Shown: positions 12,385 through 22,324 of the stretch, piece by piece
Layout: every line of letters starts with the position of its first letter
Numbering within the stretch: the stretch's first letter is position 1
Assembly: GCA_030620095.1 (NCBI GenBank)
Contig: JAUTXW010000133.1
Coordinates: 622,501 to 686,500 of the forward strand
From: Kuschelorhynchus macadamiae
Taxonomy: Eukaryota > Arthropoda > Insecta > Coleoptera > Curculionidae
Length of the DNA stretch: 64,000 bases
Reading direction: 5' to 3'
Notes under the pieces: generated by a model
Seen by the model: only the letters and a program-made list of their open reading frames with translations
The model's database searches: none
What the model was told of the DNA's origin: nothing
Program-made: the position numbers and the translations under genes

Positions 12385-13257
12385 AAAATTGGCATGGACT
12401 TCATTTTGGAGAAAATTATAGAAAAACTTCCGTTTAGGCTTCCATTTTTGTACAAGTTTGTTGATGACATTATCTGTTCAATTCCATCTGATCAAATTGA
12501 TAATATTCTGGAAATATTTAATTGTTATAATAAACATATACAATTTACTTTGGAAAGTGAAACAAATAATAGTGTTCCTTTTATGGACACGTCGGTAATT
12601 AGATCAGATCGTAATAACGCTGTTATTCTAGATCATCGGGGAGGTATATAAACTATTTTTTGAATCACCCAAAAAATCAAAAATGGAACACATTGATAGC
12701 CATGAAAAACAGAATCAATCATATATCAGACCCACAATTTAAAAAAAAATGTAAGGATTCTTTTAAACTTGTTTTTAAATAACGGGTACTCGAGAGATGT
12801 AACGTTAAAGCTAATTTATAACTCCAACGTATTTGACGGACCAACGGAGGATTATATACAAACAAATTTTAAATATAAAAAGCTACCTTATGTTGTTGGA
12901 CTTACTGACAGCGTAATTAAGCATTTTAGTTCATGTGCCAATGTAAAAGTGGCTAAATATAATACATTAAAAATTTGTCAATTATTGACAAAAACTAAAG
13001 ACAAAACACCGTATATGCAAAATTACAATGTTGTATATAAAATCCCGTGTCTGGACTGTCAAAAATTCTACATAGGTCAAACTAGTCAAAGCTTAAAAAA
13101 CCGTATTATTTTTCACAAAAGCGATAGTAGAATAGATAAAAGATCGTGTGCTTTAGTACATCATTTTCAAAAACTGGACCATAGATTCGACTTTAACAAC
13201 ACAAAAATTTTAGAACGTGCGAAGGTCATTATAAAAAAAGAACATTTTTGGAAATGA
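12385..13257 (+). pseudogene. PLE-3 RT active site and GIY-YIG endonuclease
   Basis: It starts at MDFILEKIIEK, with FVDDII as the active-site box near 12460 and the VPFMDT block near 12577. A shifted stretch at 12640-12770 still matches the thumb region. A 162-residue open frame from 12769 ends in a GIY-YIG domain (YKIPCLDCQKFYIGQT near 13038). It lacks the first half of RT in frame and has one or two shifts, so it is not functional as it stands. Confidence 0.87.
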
Positions 13258-13508
13258 TACATATAAATAAGGATAAAGATAATTCTATAATTTCAGATCA
13301 AATGTTGATCAGCTTAGTACCATTTATTGTAATATTCTTGTTTAGCACCACTGTATTTCTATATACTTTGGCACTGTTCCCTTGTTTATTGTTTAAAAAT
13401 GTTTTTCAACTAAAATTTGCTTAACGTTCTGTATGGTAACTCTGAATGTAAGTTTGTTTTATTTTGGATTGTACTGTTAATTCATTAGTGTTGTATTTTA
13501 GCTATTTA

Positions 13509-13548
13509 CCTCCTGAGGAAACCATTAATTAATGGCGAAATATAGAGG
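13509..13548 (+). ncRNA. Hammerhead ribozyme core, PLE-3 3' end
   Basis: CCTC, CTGAGGA, stem II CCATT/AATGG with a four-base loop, C, GAAA, then TATA and GAGG. Stem I is CCTC/GAGG (perfect). Stem III would be a self-complementary ATAT with cleavage after ATA at 13544. Two bases lie between CTGAGGA and stem II, which is not canonical, so activity is uncertain. Confidence 0.5.
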
Positions 13549-13653
13549 ATTGATGGATAAATGAGATTTTTTGTTTATGTTTGACACACACCAGAGACCG
13601 CTTACCCGAGAATTCAAACTAGCTGATTTAGCGTACGGTCGAGATACTCTTTT

Positions 13654-13657
<4 letters not shown>

Positions 13658-13709
<52 letters not shown>
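13658..13709. repeat. (TA)n microsatellite
   Basis: A pure TA run of about 52 bp. Confidence 0.97.
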
Positions 13710-13712
<3 letters not shown>

Positions 13713-13857
13713 GTAAAATCGATAAAAATGCGCTTTCACACACCCTTATCAAAAGTTCTTGGCCGGAAAAGATATATGTAGAACAACAAAAATATATAAT
13801 TTCTGCAGATGCAAAACCTGCAGAACAAGAAAACAAGAAGAATTGCTTTCGATTATG

Positions 13858-14113
13858 TCACAGGGTACCCTCCTGCGATCATGATTTCTGGGCCTTTACC
13901 CTCACCAGATAGGCTTATACCCCGAGAGATCTGAAATAACAGATTGCTAGATATGACAAAATCGAAAACGAAACGTCTATCATAGTGGAACAGTACTACA
14001 TGCTAAGAGTAACACTTAGCGCCACCTATTGAGGCCCCGGTGGTTTCCGGCTGCAGACCCATAGGTAATTTGGCAAAGTATGCACTAGCACCATCATACG
14101 GAGAGTAGATACT

Positions 14114-14200
<87 letters not shown>

Positions 14201-14257
14201 TGTGTAAACGGCAATTATTTTAGATAGTCACGGGGTACCCCCTGCGATCAAGATGAT
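13858..14257. repeat. Repeated motif pair around GGTACCC
   Basis: GTCACAGGGTACCCTCCTGC (13858) recurs as GTCACGGGGTACCCCCTGC (about 14227), each followed by GATCA(T/A)GAT. The interval holds a (TA)n array. A piece at about 13990-14015 (TACATGCTAAGAGTAACACT) reappears in reverse complement near 21940-21975, so this is a dispersed repeat of unknown type. Confidence 0.55.
14117..14195. repeat. (AT)n microsatellite
   Basis: A pure AT run of about 79 bp inside the preceding repeat. Confidence 0.97.
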
Positions 14258-14260
14258 TCA

Positions 14261-14834
14261 TTAATGACTAAAAAAGAAGAAATTCATTATTAGAAAAAAG
14301 ATAAAAACGCTGCTTCGAAACAACTGTAGGAGATATGCTGATTAAAAAAATAAAAACAAAATAGCATATTTATTTTTCTTTCTAAGTAAAACGAAAGCCT
14401 TATTGTACTTCGAATAAACATTGCGTCAGAAACCATTGATACTTTTTCCACATCAAAACCAGCCAACTGGCTACTCTGATCGTTGAGGTATCTTTGTATG
14501 AATCCCAAGTGTACTAGATACAATAAATACACAGTTGGAATCCATTTAGGATTTTTTTATTTTACATTTGATGGATGGTCTGTTCAAAGTATAATCCGTC
14601 TTGTCTGTTAAATATTCTAAGGTTCTAAAAACGACACAACTGCTCTGCTGGCAAATACCACGACCGGTATTGGATTACACTATTAACTCATTTTTTCGAA
14701 AAAAAAAAAGGATGTGGAAATGTCCTTAATTCACGTTTTATCAACGTTAACGCATGGATTCTGTGATCCTTGTCTGGGACATATCCTGCAATGTTGCAGG
14801 TGCAATGATCAATTTCAGCTAGGCGCCTAGACGG
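14261..14834. other. No gene recognised
   Basis: A minus-strand 80-codon frame at 14290-14532 has no recognisable motif. Nothing else is seen. Confidence 0.4.
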
Positions 14835-15324
14835 CGCACTATGGAAATTATTACTCTGATTCATATAAAAAGTCTATAACTTGTCTAATCTTGGAGAAAT
14901 TGCTTTCAAACTTTCAAACAAGCATGAACATAGTAGTTGGTATAAGCGTAAAAGCTATTATATAGATTCAACCAATATTATTTCTCACACGGATTTATTT
15001 TTAATATTATACACGGTTACTAGAAAAAAGGTTGCGAATTTTGCCTTTTCCTTTGCTTGTAGCTTTAACCCGGTATTCAAACTATAACACTCTCAGTGTT
15101 ATATTAAAATTAATTGCCTGCATATATAGTGTGTTTACTTAAGCATCCTCGCCTACACTAAGCTTTTTTTCTAAATAATTTCTCAAAAAAATAAGAAGAA
15201 ACTAATAGACTCTATAGGATGCACACATTACCAGTATCAGGAATGCAGTATTCCAACTTGAGAAAAATAAGAAAGAACGAACTTTTATAATGTCTAGTCA
15301 ATTCATGTTACATAGTAATGTATG
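14835..15324. repeat. Repeat R1, copy 2 (left part of a split unit)
   Basis: Collinear with 2620-3118. The continuation expected from copy 1 (TACAGGGTA-TTC-TCATATTTTGAC) is not next to it but at 20979, after about 5.65 kb of insertions. Confidence 0.75.
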
Positions 15325-15433
15325 TACAGTGTGGTCCAATAAGAGGACGTCGGATATAATCAGAAATCGTTAATGACAGAACTTAAATCAAAATACAAGA
15401 GTTCTAACCACACTACACCACAACTTGTTACGT

Positions 15434-15476
15434 TCTGGACGCGCGTTTCGCTAACCAAGTTAGCATCATCAGCAGA
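15434..15476 (-). ncRNA. Hammerhead ribozyme, PLE-4 3' terminal repeat (sense)
   Basis: On the minus strand: TCTG, CTGATGA, T, GCTAAC-TTG-GTTAGC (stem II, six pairs), GAAA, C-GCGC-GTC, then CAGA. Stem I is TCTG/CAGA. Stem III is A-U and C-G capped by GCGC, and cleavage follows GTC. All core bases are present. There is one extra U between A9 and stem II. Penelope hammerheads with very short stem III are a known class. This one lies on the element's sense strand. Confidence 0.75.
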
Positions 15477-15530
15477 TGATATAAACTAAAGTAACTTATC
15501 CTAACCGAGACTATTTATAGGTAAATGTGG

Positions 15531-17033
15531 TCACACTTGGTTGCACCCGACTGCACCGTTGTCAAGTAAACAATAGAGGGGACTATAGGGAATAGGCCCT
15601 CTGTCTTTATTTAGTGCTTTCTTACCACATTTAACTATTTCTATACTCTCAAATGCATCCAATAATCTATTATTAGATACATTTTTAATCAACTTAAGAT
15701 TATTTATTCCTATTCGGTGATTGTTTTCCAAAGCATGTTGGGCAACGCTTGACTTTTCTGTTCTTCCGTATCTTAAATGTGCCATGTGTTCTTTAAAACG
15801 AATGTTTATGGAGCGTTTAGTTTGCCCAACATATTTTAGATCACAATCATTACAGCTAATTTCATAGATGCCACTCCTCTCCCTCAAGTCGACTTTGTCT
15901 TTGGGGTTTCCAAGGAGATTTTTTAAACTATTCTCCGTTTTGTAGGCTACTCTAAAACCTACGTTTTTAAATACTTTTTCTAGACCTCTCGTATATCTGG
16001 GATCATATGGGATTACTATGAATTTATTGGAAGCCTCAGGTATTTGAAGAGTAGTGGCATCTTTTAACATTTTCTTATGCTTATGTCTATTTACTAGTTT
16101 ATGTACAAAATTATCATTATATCCATTACTTTTAGCTATATTTTTAATCCGATTCATTTCATTGTTAAAACGTTCTTTACTTAGTGGAAAATTGACTAAC
16201 CTGTGAGTTAAGAAATGGAATGCTGCCATTTTGTGTTGACGGCAATGAAATGAGTCGGATGTTATATATCTATCAGTATTAGTAAATTTCCTATAAATAT
16301 CAAATTCTAATTTATCGTTATTTCTAATAACTAACGTGTCGAGAAAAGGTAATTGCCCATTGTTCTCCTTTTCGTACGTAAAATTAATAGAAGGATATTT
16401 ATTGTTTAATGTTTCTAAGAAAGTGTCCAAATGTTCTGTTTTAGTATCAAAAATAGCAAATATATCGTCTACGTATCTATACCACACCCTTGGGAAATAC
16501 TTGAGTTCTTTTTTGAATTGGGTTTCTAATCTGCCCATAAACAAATTTGCAAGGAACGGAGATAAGCAATTGCCCATCGCAGTTCCCTCTAGTTGTTTAT
16601 AATATTTATTGTTGTACTGAAAAAAATTTTGATTCATACATAATTCTGTGAGAAGTAAATACTCATCAATAATTTCTTTCTTCAAATTATTGATTTCAAG
16701 TAGTTCCTTTAGGTACTCTAAAGCTAGTGGTATGGGTACACTAGGAAACAATGAGCTTACATCAAAAGATATTAAAATTTCACCTTCTTTTAAGTGAATA
16801 TTCTTAATTTTATCTAAGAATTCTAACGAGTTAGTAACCTCAAAGTTATCATACGAGATATTTAATTTGCCGAATTCTTCTACTAACCATTTTGAAATAT
16901 TGTACGTTGGTGATCCAACAGCTGAAACAATAGGTCTCATGGACTTCCCAGGTTTATGAATTTTGGGAAGGCAATACAGTTTAGATAACTGTGGGTTACT
17001 ATGTGTTAGTTTGAATTTTAGTTTATCGGACAC
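15531..17033 (-). CDS. PLE-4 reverse transcriptase and GIY-YIG endonuclease
   Basis: A 500-codon open frame. Near residue 23 it has PKIHKPGKSMRPIVS, then ISFDVSSLFPSVP (residues about 88-100, first catalytic Asp), GTAMGNCLSPFLANLFM, and YRYVDDIFAIF (about 185-195, the two active-site Asp residues), then QLPFLDTLVI. The C-terminal third carries a GIY-YIG nuclease: SGIYEISCNDCDLKYVGQT, followed by an R-x3-H region. In Penelope elements these two activities cut the target and copy the RNA. The frame overlaps the upstream ORF by 16 bases and continues its protein, so a single base change near 17020-17035 probably split an original ORF of about 790-800 codons. Programmed frameshifting is possible but less likely. 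Confidence 0.93.
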   Translation of the reverse strand: MSDKLKFKLTHSNPQLSKLYCLPKIHKPGKSMRPIVSAVGSPTYNISKWLVEEFGKLNISYDNFEVTNSLEFLDKIKNIHLKEGEILISFDVSSLFPSVPIPLALEYLKELLEINNLKKEIIDEYLLLTELCMNQNFFQYNNKYYKQLEGTAMGNCLSPFLANLFMGRLETQFKKELKYFPRVWYRYVDDIFAIFDTKTEHLDTFLETLNNKYPSINFTYEKENNGQLPFLDTLVIRNNDKLEFDIYRKFTNTDRYITSDSFHCRQHKMAAFHFLTHRLVNFPLSKERFNNEMNRIKNIAKSNGYNDNFVHKLVNRHKHKKMLKDATTLQIPEASNKFIVIPYDPRYTRGLEKVFKNVGFRVAYKTENSLKNLLGNPKDKVDLRERSGIYEISCNDCDLKYVGQTKRSINIRFKEHMAHLRYGRTEKSSVAQHALENNHRIGINNLKLIKNVSNNRLLDAFESIEIVKCGKKALNKDRGPIPYSPLYCLLDNGAVGCNQV

Positions 17034-17941
17034 AAGGTTTTTACACTACAAGTTCTTTTTACTTCTGCTATCATTTTTGATAACGGGTTTTTCTCAATTA
17101 AATCATAAGGACCAGTTTGAATCAAATTGTCTACTCTTTCAAAATAATCTGTTTTGTCTAGTATAACAACCTTGTTTCCTTTGTCAGCTTTTAAATAAAA
17201 TAATTCCTTTTTCTTCAGTCCCTGGATAACTTCAGTGTTTTTACGAGAAACATATTTTGACTTGTTGTTAACAACGTTTTTTGAGATTTGATTTCTGCAA
17301 GCCTCTCTAATGAATCCCTTAGTTGACTCTGGCACGTATTGAATGGAACTTTCGATATTCCCTATAATAGTTGGTAAACTATTTTTTACTGGAGGCTCTG
17401 CAAAATTCAAACCTTTATTCAAAAGGGCGATTTCTCTATTATCAAAAGACTGAGAAGAAAGATTTTCTACAATGTTCTCGACTTCCGAAGAAATTTGTTT
17501 TTGTGGTTTCAACTTTCTCAGTTTGTTTTTAAGTGAACACATTTTCTTCAAAAATTTGGCATCGATAACTACGAACATTTTTCTTTGGAAATCTAACCAC
17601 TGTTCAAATTCTAAATTACTAAGCTTATAAGTGAGTTTTTTAAATAATCCGTATGCTTCAATTTCAAGCATACTTCGTTTGCTATACAGATTTTTAATTT
17701 CTAAATCTAGCCACTTTTGTTTGGCAAAAGATTCAACCTTCCCAGTAACGGGTGATTGTTTAGGGATCTTGACTGAAATGAATTTAGGGAAAACTGAAAA
17801 AGACTTGCATGATTTTAGAAACCAAATATCTGCTGCTATGAACCTAATCTTAGTACAGTACTTACAATAAAGGTTCTGTTCCGTTGACCGTGAAGCCATG
17901 TTAAGTCCTAACACTGGAACCTGTGGTGGAAGATAGATCAA
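17018..17941 (-). CDS. PLE-4 N-terminal domain
   Basis: A 307-codon frame upstream of the RT ORF. The first Met lies at the edge of the terminal repeat. The Met at 17899 (MASRSTEQNLYCKYC) is a more natural start. It has a CxxC-type pair (YCKYC), then WFLKSCKSFSVFPKFISVKI, a block typical of Penelope N-termini, and near the end LKADKGNKVVILDKTDYFE, the block that precedes RT motif 1. It ends 30 residues later in a short shifted tail. The function of this domain is not established; it belongs to the RT polyprotein. It overlaps the RT ORF by 16 bases in another phase. Confidence 0.88.
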   Translation of the reverse strand: MIYLPPQVPVLGLNMASRSTEQNLYCKYCTKIRFIAADIWFLKSCKSFSVFPKFISVKIPKQSPVTGKVESFAKQKWLDLEIKNLYSKRSMLEIEAYGLFKKLTYKLSNLEFEQWLDFQRKMFVVIDAKFLKKMCSLKNKLRKLKPQKQISSEVENIVENLSSQSFDNREIALLNKGLNFAEPPVKNSLPTIIGNIESSIQYVPESTKGFIREACRNQISKNVVNNKSKYVSRKNTEVIQGLKKKELFYLKADKGNKVVILDKTDYFERVDNLIQTGPYDLIEKNPLSKMIAEVKRTCSVKTLCPIN

Positions 17942-18020
17942 AATACAAGAGTTCTAACCACACTACACCACAACTTGTTTCGCGCTAACCAAGTTAGCAT
18001 CATCAGCAGATGATATAAAC
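17939..18020 (-). repeat. PLE-4 direct terminal repeat, shortened
   Basis: Repeats 15387-15485 in the same orientation but lacks about 17 bp (TACGTTCTGGACGCGCG region), which removes the hammerhead cleavage site and half of stems I and III. It therefore cannot self-cleave. Confidence 0.8.
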
Positions 18021-18257
18021 TCCCTATTCCCTATAGTCCCCTCTATTGTTTACTTGACAACGGTGCAGTCGGGTGCAACCAAGTGTGACCACATTTACCT
18101 ATAAATAGTCTCGGTTAGGATAAGTTACTTTAGTTTATATCATCTGCTGATGATGCTAACTTGGTTAGCGAAACGCGCGTCCAGAACGTAACAAGTTGTG
18201 GTGTAGTGTGGTTAGAACTCTTGTATTTTGATCTATCTTCCACCACAGGTTCCAGCG
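18021..18257 (+). repeat. PLE-4 inverted tail
   Basis: Reverse complement of about 15387-15605 followed by CTATCTTCCACCACAGGTTC, the complement of the sequence just upstream of the ORF (17919-17938). Such inverted 5' tails are typical of Penelope insertions. Confidence 0.85.
18143..18185 (+). ncRNA. Hammerhead ribozyme copy in the inverted tail
   Basis: Identical by eye to the minus-strand ribozyme at 15434-15476, so the element carries a full ribozyme on each strand. Predicted cleavage is after C18181. Confidence 0.75.
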
Positions 18258-18768
18258 TTATTACTCAACCAATTACGCACTTTTTTGTCTATGTTCAAAC
18301 ATTTTTACTTTCAACTGTAGATATCTCTGTTTTAGATGAACCGATTTTATTCAACCTGATGTCGAAAAAAACTGCTTTTTTGCTCTACTCGTAGAGCCTT
18401 AAACCGTACCGTAACAACTTCGTTAGTATTCGCTAGATGGCGTTGTTTCGGAATTCTCCAACTAATGCTGATTTTCTCCAAAAAATCAAATAGTATTGCC
18501 GTTTTGTAGAGGAGAAAAAGTGACAATGATAAAGTGGAAATTATTTTCATCTCTCATTTGAATTAATTCTAAAATTTTAGGAAAACCAAAAAACTGAAAA
18601 AAAACAAAGCCACAATAAAAACTTTAGTAATCTCGCATAACTGTAAAGAACAGAACTTAACAAAGGAACTCGGTTTGGGTAAAAAGATAAAATGGAGTTC
18701 TACCTTGCTTCAGTGAAACAACAACGAAATGAACTAACAACTAACAACAAACGTATTTAAAATTACTG

Positions 18769-18963
18769 AAAAGTACTTAGGGTAAAAAGAATTAGTATAT
18801 GCGACTCGACCTACTACAAGAAACGATATGGTGGACCATATTAGGAATGCCTTTCAATGTATCTCTATAGCAAAAGTGGAGGCTGTAGTCCAATCGACAC
18901 AGGACAGATTGCAATTTTGTATTGACAATGACGGCTTGCATTTTGAGCATTTGCGAAAGTAGT
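18769..18963 (+). pseudogene. M1 mariner transposase C-terminus
   Basis: The translation after a stop (YLG*KELVYATRP) reads through a block typical of mariner C-termini, ending CIDNDGLHFEHLRK and a stop. In mariner transposases this follows the third catalytic aspartate; the catalytic domain itself is deleted here. It sits in the centre of the long inverted arms, which identifies M1 as a mariner derivative. Confidence 0.85.
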
Positions 18964-19848
18964 TTTCAGTAGTTTAAAATATATTTATTGTTATTTTATT
19001 GTTTCACTGAAGCAAGGTTTAATCTTTTTGCCCAAACCAGTCCTGGCCTGCCTCGTTCTAGCTTTAGTTATTTTATTGTGAACCTTATGTGATTATGAGG
19101 CTGAGTCTTAGTATTTTTTGCATTGTTCCTTTGTTAAGTTTTGTTCGTTACAGTTATGCAAGATTACTTTCAAGTTTTTATGTTTTCCTAAAATTTTAGG
19201 GTTAATTGAAATGAGAGATGAAAATTATTTCCACTTTGTCATTGCCACTTTTTCTCCTCTACAAAACGACAAGGTTAATTTTCCAATCCAACGTTTCGGA
19301 TTCGAGAGATCATCATCAACTTTCTTAATTTAAATACGGACCTGAATTTTTTATTTGACTATTCAATGCCCTTCATAACTGCCAAATAAATTATGATATA
19401 AAAGTCATAACGAACCATTTGATTTTTTTGAGAAAATCAGCATTATTTGGAGAAATCCGAAACAACGCCATCTAGTGACCACTAACAAAGTCGGTACAGT
19501 ACAGTTAATGGCTGCACGAGATATCTACATTTGAAAGTGAAAATGTTTGACCTTCCACACCCCTTTATTCCTAAAAATAGAAAAAAATGGTCTAAAGCAA
19601 AAAAGTGCGTAATTGGTTTAAGAATACAATACTTATATTTTTAACATACCTCAATTATGAAAATTTAGGAGAAAATTTGAATTTACACTTTTATGTTGCT
19701 GTTATGCCCCCTAGCGGCCTATTTTCGAACTTGAAAATAATTTGCAGCAATTTCTCTTACCCGATTTACCTATAAATATTTCTACCTTTAAGCACTGCCA
19801 TTAACGGTTCCCGAGCTACAGCCGACGTCCTCTATTGTTGGATCACCC

Positions 19849-20973
19849 TATACAGGGTGTCCCAAACTGATTTAGCCAAGCTCTAGTTCCCAAACCATTT
19901 GAGATATTCAGTTGGAATAATAACTAGAATTTGTAGCTATAAGGATACTTCAAAATGACTTCGAAGAAAAACGTGTTGAAAAAAAAACATCCCAAAAAGT
20001 TCGACCCTAACCTTAAAATTTTAAATGCCATCCTGTATATTTTTTATATGATTGTGTAGGATTGTAAATTCCCTGTTCAGTACTTTTTTCCGATTGAAAG
20101 TCGGTTAAGAAACAGCTTAGAAAATTAACATTTTATCTTCCTATCAAGTTAGCCGTGGGGTAAATTAAAAATCCGCTTAAAAGAAAAGAAAACAATATCA
20201 AGTTAGCTATGATTCGATAAAACAAAAACAAAACATTTTTGACACTTGTCAAATTGAACTAAATGAGAGTGCAAGTGAGGTTCTTTATTATTCCTGTCAA
20301 TTTCGTGTTAAAATGCCAAGTTTGTTTACTGCAGAAGAATAGGTTGATATGATTCTAATTTACGGTGAGTGCTTAAAAAATAAAAGAAGAGCCAGAGACG
20401 TATATCGCATTCGTTTTCCTAATCGTTTGCCTGATCTTTCCCCCTTAGATTTTTTCTTTTGGGAACCTTAAAAGATATGGTATATTTAAGAAAATCCAAT
20501 GACGTAGAGGACCTGAAGAATAAAATTAGAAATGCCTGTCGCAGAATAACGCCACAAATGATAATTGCTACATGTTTACAATTTGAACATTTATTACCGT
20601 AGATAATCCGTAAAAAAAAATACATTGTAATTTTCTTGTTTTGTTTTAAGCGGATTTTTAATTTACCCCATGGCTAATTTGATCGGAAGATAAAATGTTA
20701 ATTTTCTAAGCTATCTCTTAACCGATTTTTAATCGGAAAAAAGTGCTGAATAGGGAATTAACAATCCTAAAATTACGTAAAAAAATATACAGGGTGACGT
20801 TTAAAATTTTAAGATTAGGGTCGATTTTTTGGGACTATTTTTTTCCAAACATTTTTTTCGAAGTCATTTTAAAGTATCCTCATAGCTACAAATTCTAGTT
20901 TTTATTTCAACTAAATATCTCAAACGGTTTGACAACTAGAGCCTGGCTAAATCAGTTTGGGATACCCTGTATA
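19849..20973 (+). mobile_element. M2, mariner deletion derivative with ~330-bp inverted ends
   Basis: The left end TACAGGGTGTCCCAAACTGA is mirrored at the right by TCAGTTTGGGATACCCTGTA. The arms (about 19851-20195 and 20640-20972) match along their length. TA flanks both ends, as expected for mariner insertion. It abuts the right end of M1 directly. Confidence 0.9.
20313..20598 (+). pseudogene. M2 transposase, N-terminus fused to C-terminus
   Basis: It starts MPSLFTAEE and after one stop runs VDMILIYGECLKNKRRARDV, the mariner N-terminal helix-turn-helix. At IRFPNRLP it jumps straight to DLSPLDFFFWEP, the region around the third catalytic Asp, and ends FEHLLP. About 200 residues with the first two catalytic Asp residues are deleted. 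The deletion joins two conserved proline-containing blocks in frame. Confidence 0.88.
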
Positions 20974-20978
20974 GTGGG

Positions 20979-21440
20979 TACAGGGTAATTCCTCATATTT
21001 TGACAAGCTCTGGCGGTTTTATTACAATATATACGAAATAAGTTCAAATAGAAAAGTTGTAATGTTTCTTAAATCGTAAGAAACTGACTGTCAACAATTT
21101 TACAACTTTGGTTTTTCTAAATGGAACGCCCTGTATATTATGCGATACTTAGATTCTACCATGAATTCAAGACGTATTTGATAATACACACCCTAAGTCT
21201 ATCTATCTCCGTTTCTGAAATATTGACATTTCAAAAATGGCAGCTTTTCCTGTTTCATATGCTACAGAATCCAAACGATTCAACCTCCAGCCAAACAGTT
21301 TGTATGTCGCTAATCTCATTCGATAGCTTATAAAAAACCAAGATCGAAACATGTAAACCATTTTGCTCTAGGTTAAGTCGTTCAGGGGCTAGAGGGTGGG
21401 GGTAAAAAATTAAAGGTCTTAGTTATATCTTGTAACATTA
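20979..21440. repeat. R1-MITE unit copy 2, right part
   Basis: Begins TACAGGGTAATTCCTCATAT and is collinear with about 3119-3520, including CTATCT-GCTC/TCC-GTTTCTGAAATA and GCTACAGAATCCAAAC. It is the missing right half of the unit begun at 14835. The inverted second arm of the copy-1 MITE is not obvious here. Confidence 0.7.
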
Positions 21441-22324
21441 TATTAAATTTTATTTTGCGTACTATTAAACCAAATTAGCAAAATATCTTTATTGCTACAT
21501 TGCCAGAATGCATTTTTGATATGCCTTTGTTTCCATAGTGCGACGACCGCGATTTCGCTCATTTTTGAGATCATTAGGCTGGCACTGAAAAGAACCTGCA
21601 ACTGCGGCATTGTTCCGAACAGGGATCACAGTGTCCTTGTGTTGAGCATTTTAAGGTTCTGTTCTAAAATGTTTGAACACGACAAGTGGGGAATGAAAAA
21701 TACTTTGAGGTAGAGTGGCTATATTCAATATGTAACTGATTGCAATTGCTTTTGCCCATAATGCATTGTTTTTCGATTAGCGGGAACTTGAACTGTTACG
21801 TATTTTTAGTGCCCTTACTTTTATTTCCTTTGGACAAGTTTCCCCTTTATATGTCCACTTTTTTCACAACTTCGTAATAAAATCAATATAGCTAGGGTAA
21901 CGTGTTCTTTGCCATAAAACGGAATTAGAACTCTAGGTCGTTAAGTGTTACTCTAAGAATAATAGTAGCATGTTTTGCGTAATTCGATACCGTAAGGGTG
22001 AAGAATATAATAACGCGTGGACAATTCGTAGTTAGATCTATCCTATAAAGTCTTTTTTCCTTGGTTTTTTAGACTCTTAAAATAGTGATAGACCATTACT
22101 ATTTATTAAATTTTAAGGAGTTTAACACACTGGTCTATAAAAATGTTACATCGAATAGGTGTTCTTCATTCCAATTAAAAAGAATCGGTAAATTTCCTAT
22201 ACCCCGGAACTTCCCTCAATATGAACATTTCCTTTTATTAGGAATAGTGACATGTGAATCAATTTAGTTCAGTTCATGGCTATTTAGGAACACATAATAC
22301 TGTCTTATCAAATATTTTTATTGG
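21441..22324. other. No gene recognised
   Basis: Contains a reverse-complement piece of the 14-kb repeat (about 21937-21975). Reading frames here show no known motif. Confidence 0.4.

Larger units (their letters stand above)
12060..13560 (+). mobile_element. PLE-3, Penelope-like element with inverted 5' part
   Basis: The 3' two thirds (RT active site, GIY-YIG, 3' hammerhead) run on the plus strand, while the preceding RT blocks run on the minus strand just upstream. The breakpoint is near 12380-12392. The N-terminal domain is absent. It resembles the 5' inversion seen in target-primed retroelements. Confidence 0.8.
15387..18257 (-). mobile_element. PLE-4, nearly complete Penelope-like element
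   Basis: Read on the minus strand: an inverted tail (18257-18021), a shortened direct terminal repeat (18020-17939), two overlapping ORFs, and a 3' terminal repeat with hammerhead (about 15530-15387). The tail is the reverse complement of the 3' end, including the last codons of the ORF, plus about 20 bp of the 5' region. It is the best preserved of the four PLEs. Confidence 0.88.
15325..19850. mobile_element. M1, long-arm mariner-like element carrying PLE-4
   Basis: The left end TACAGTGTGGTCCAATAAGA mirrors the right end TTGGATCACCCTATA. The arms match through GGACGTCGG, then (past PLE-4) ACCAATTACGCACTTTTTTG and on inward to about 18750 and 19000. The centre holds a mariner transposase C-terminus, so this is an internally deleted mariner whose arms are hundreds of bases long. 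About 200 bp expected from the right arm is missing on the left where PLE-4 sits. Confidence 0.75.

Noticed and set aside
17018..17033. Programmed frameshift between the two PLE-4 ORFs
   Set aside because: No clear slippery sequence was seen in the overlap. A simple one-base change is the easier explanation, though it is not excluded.
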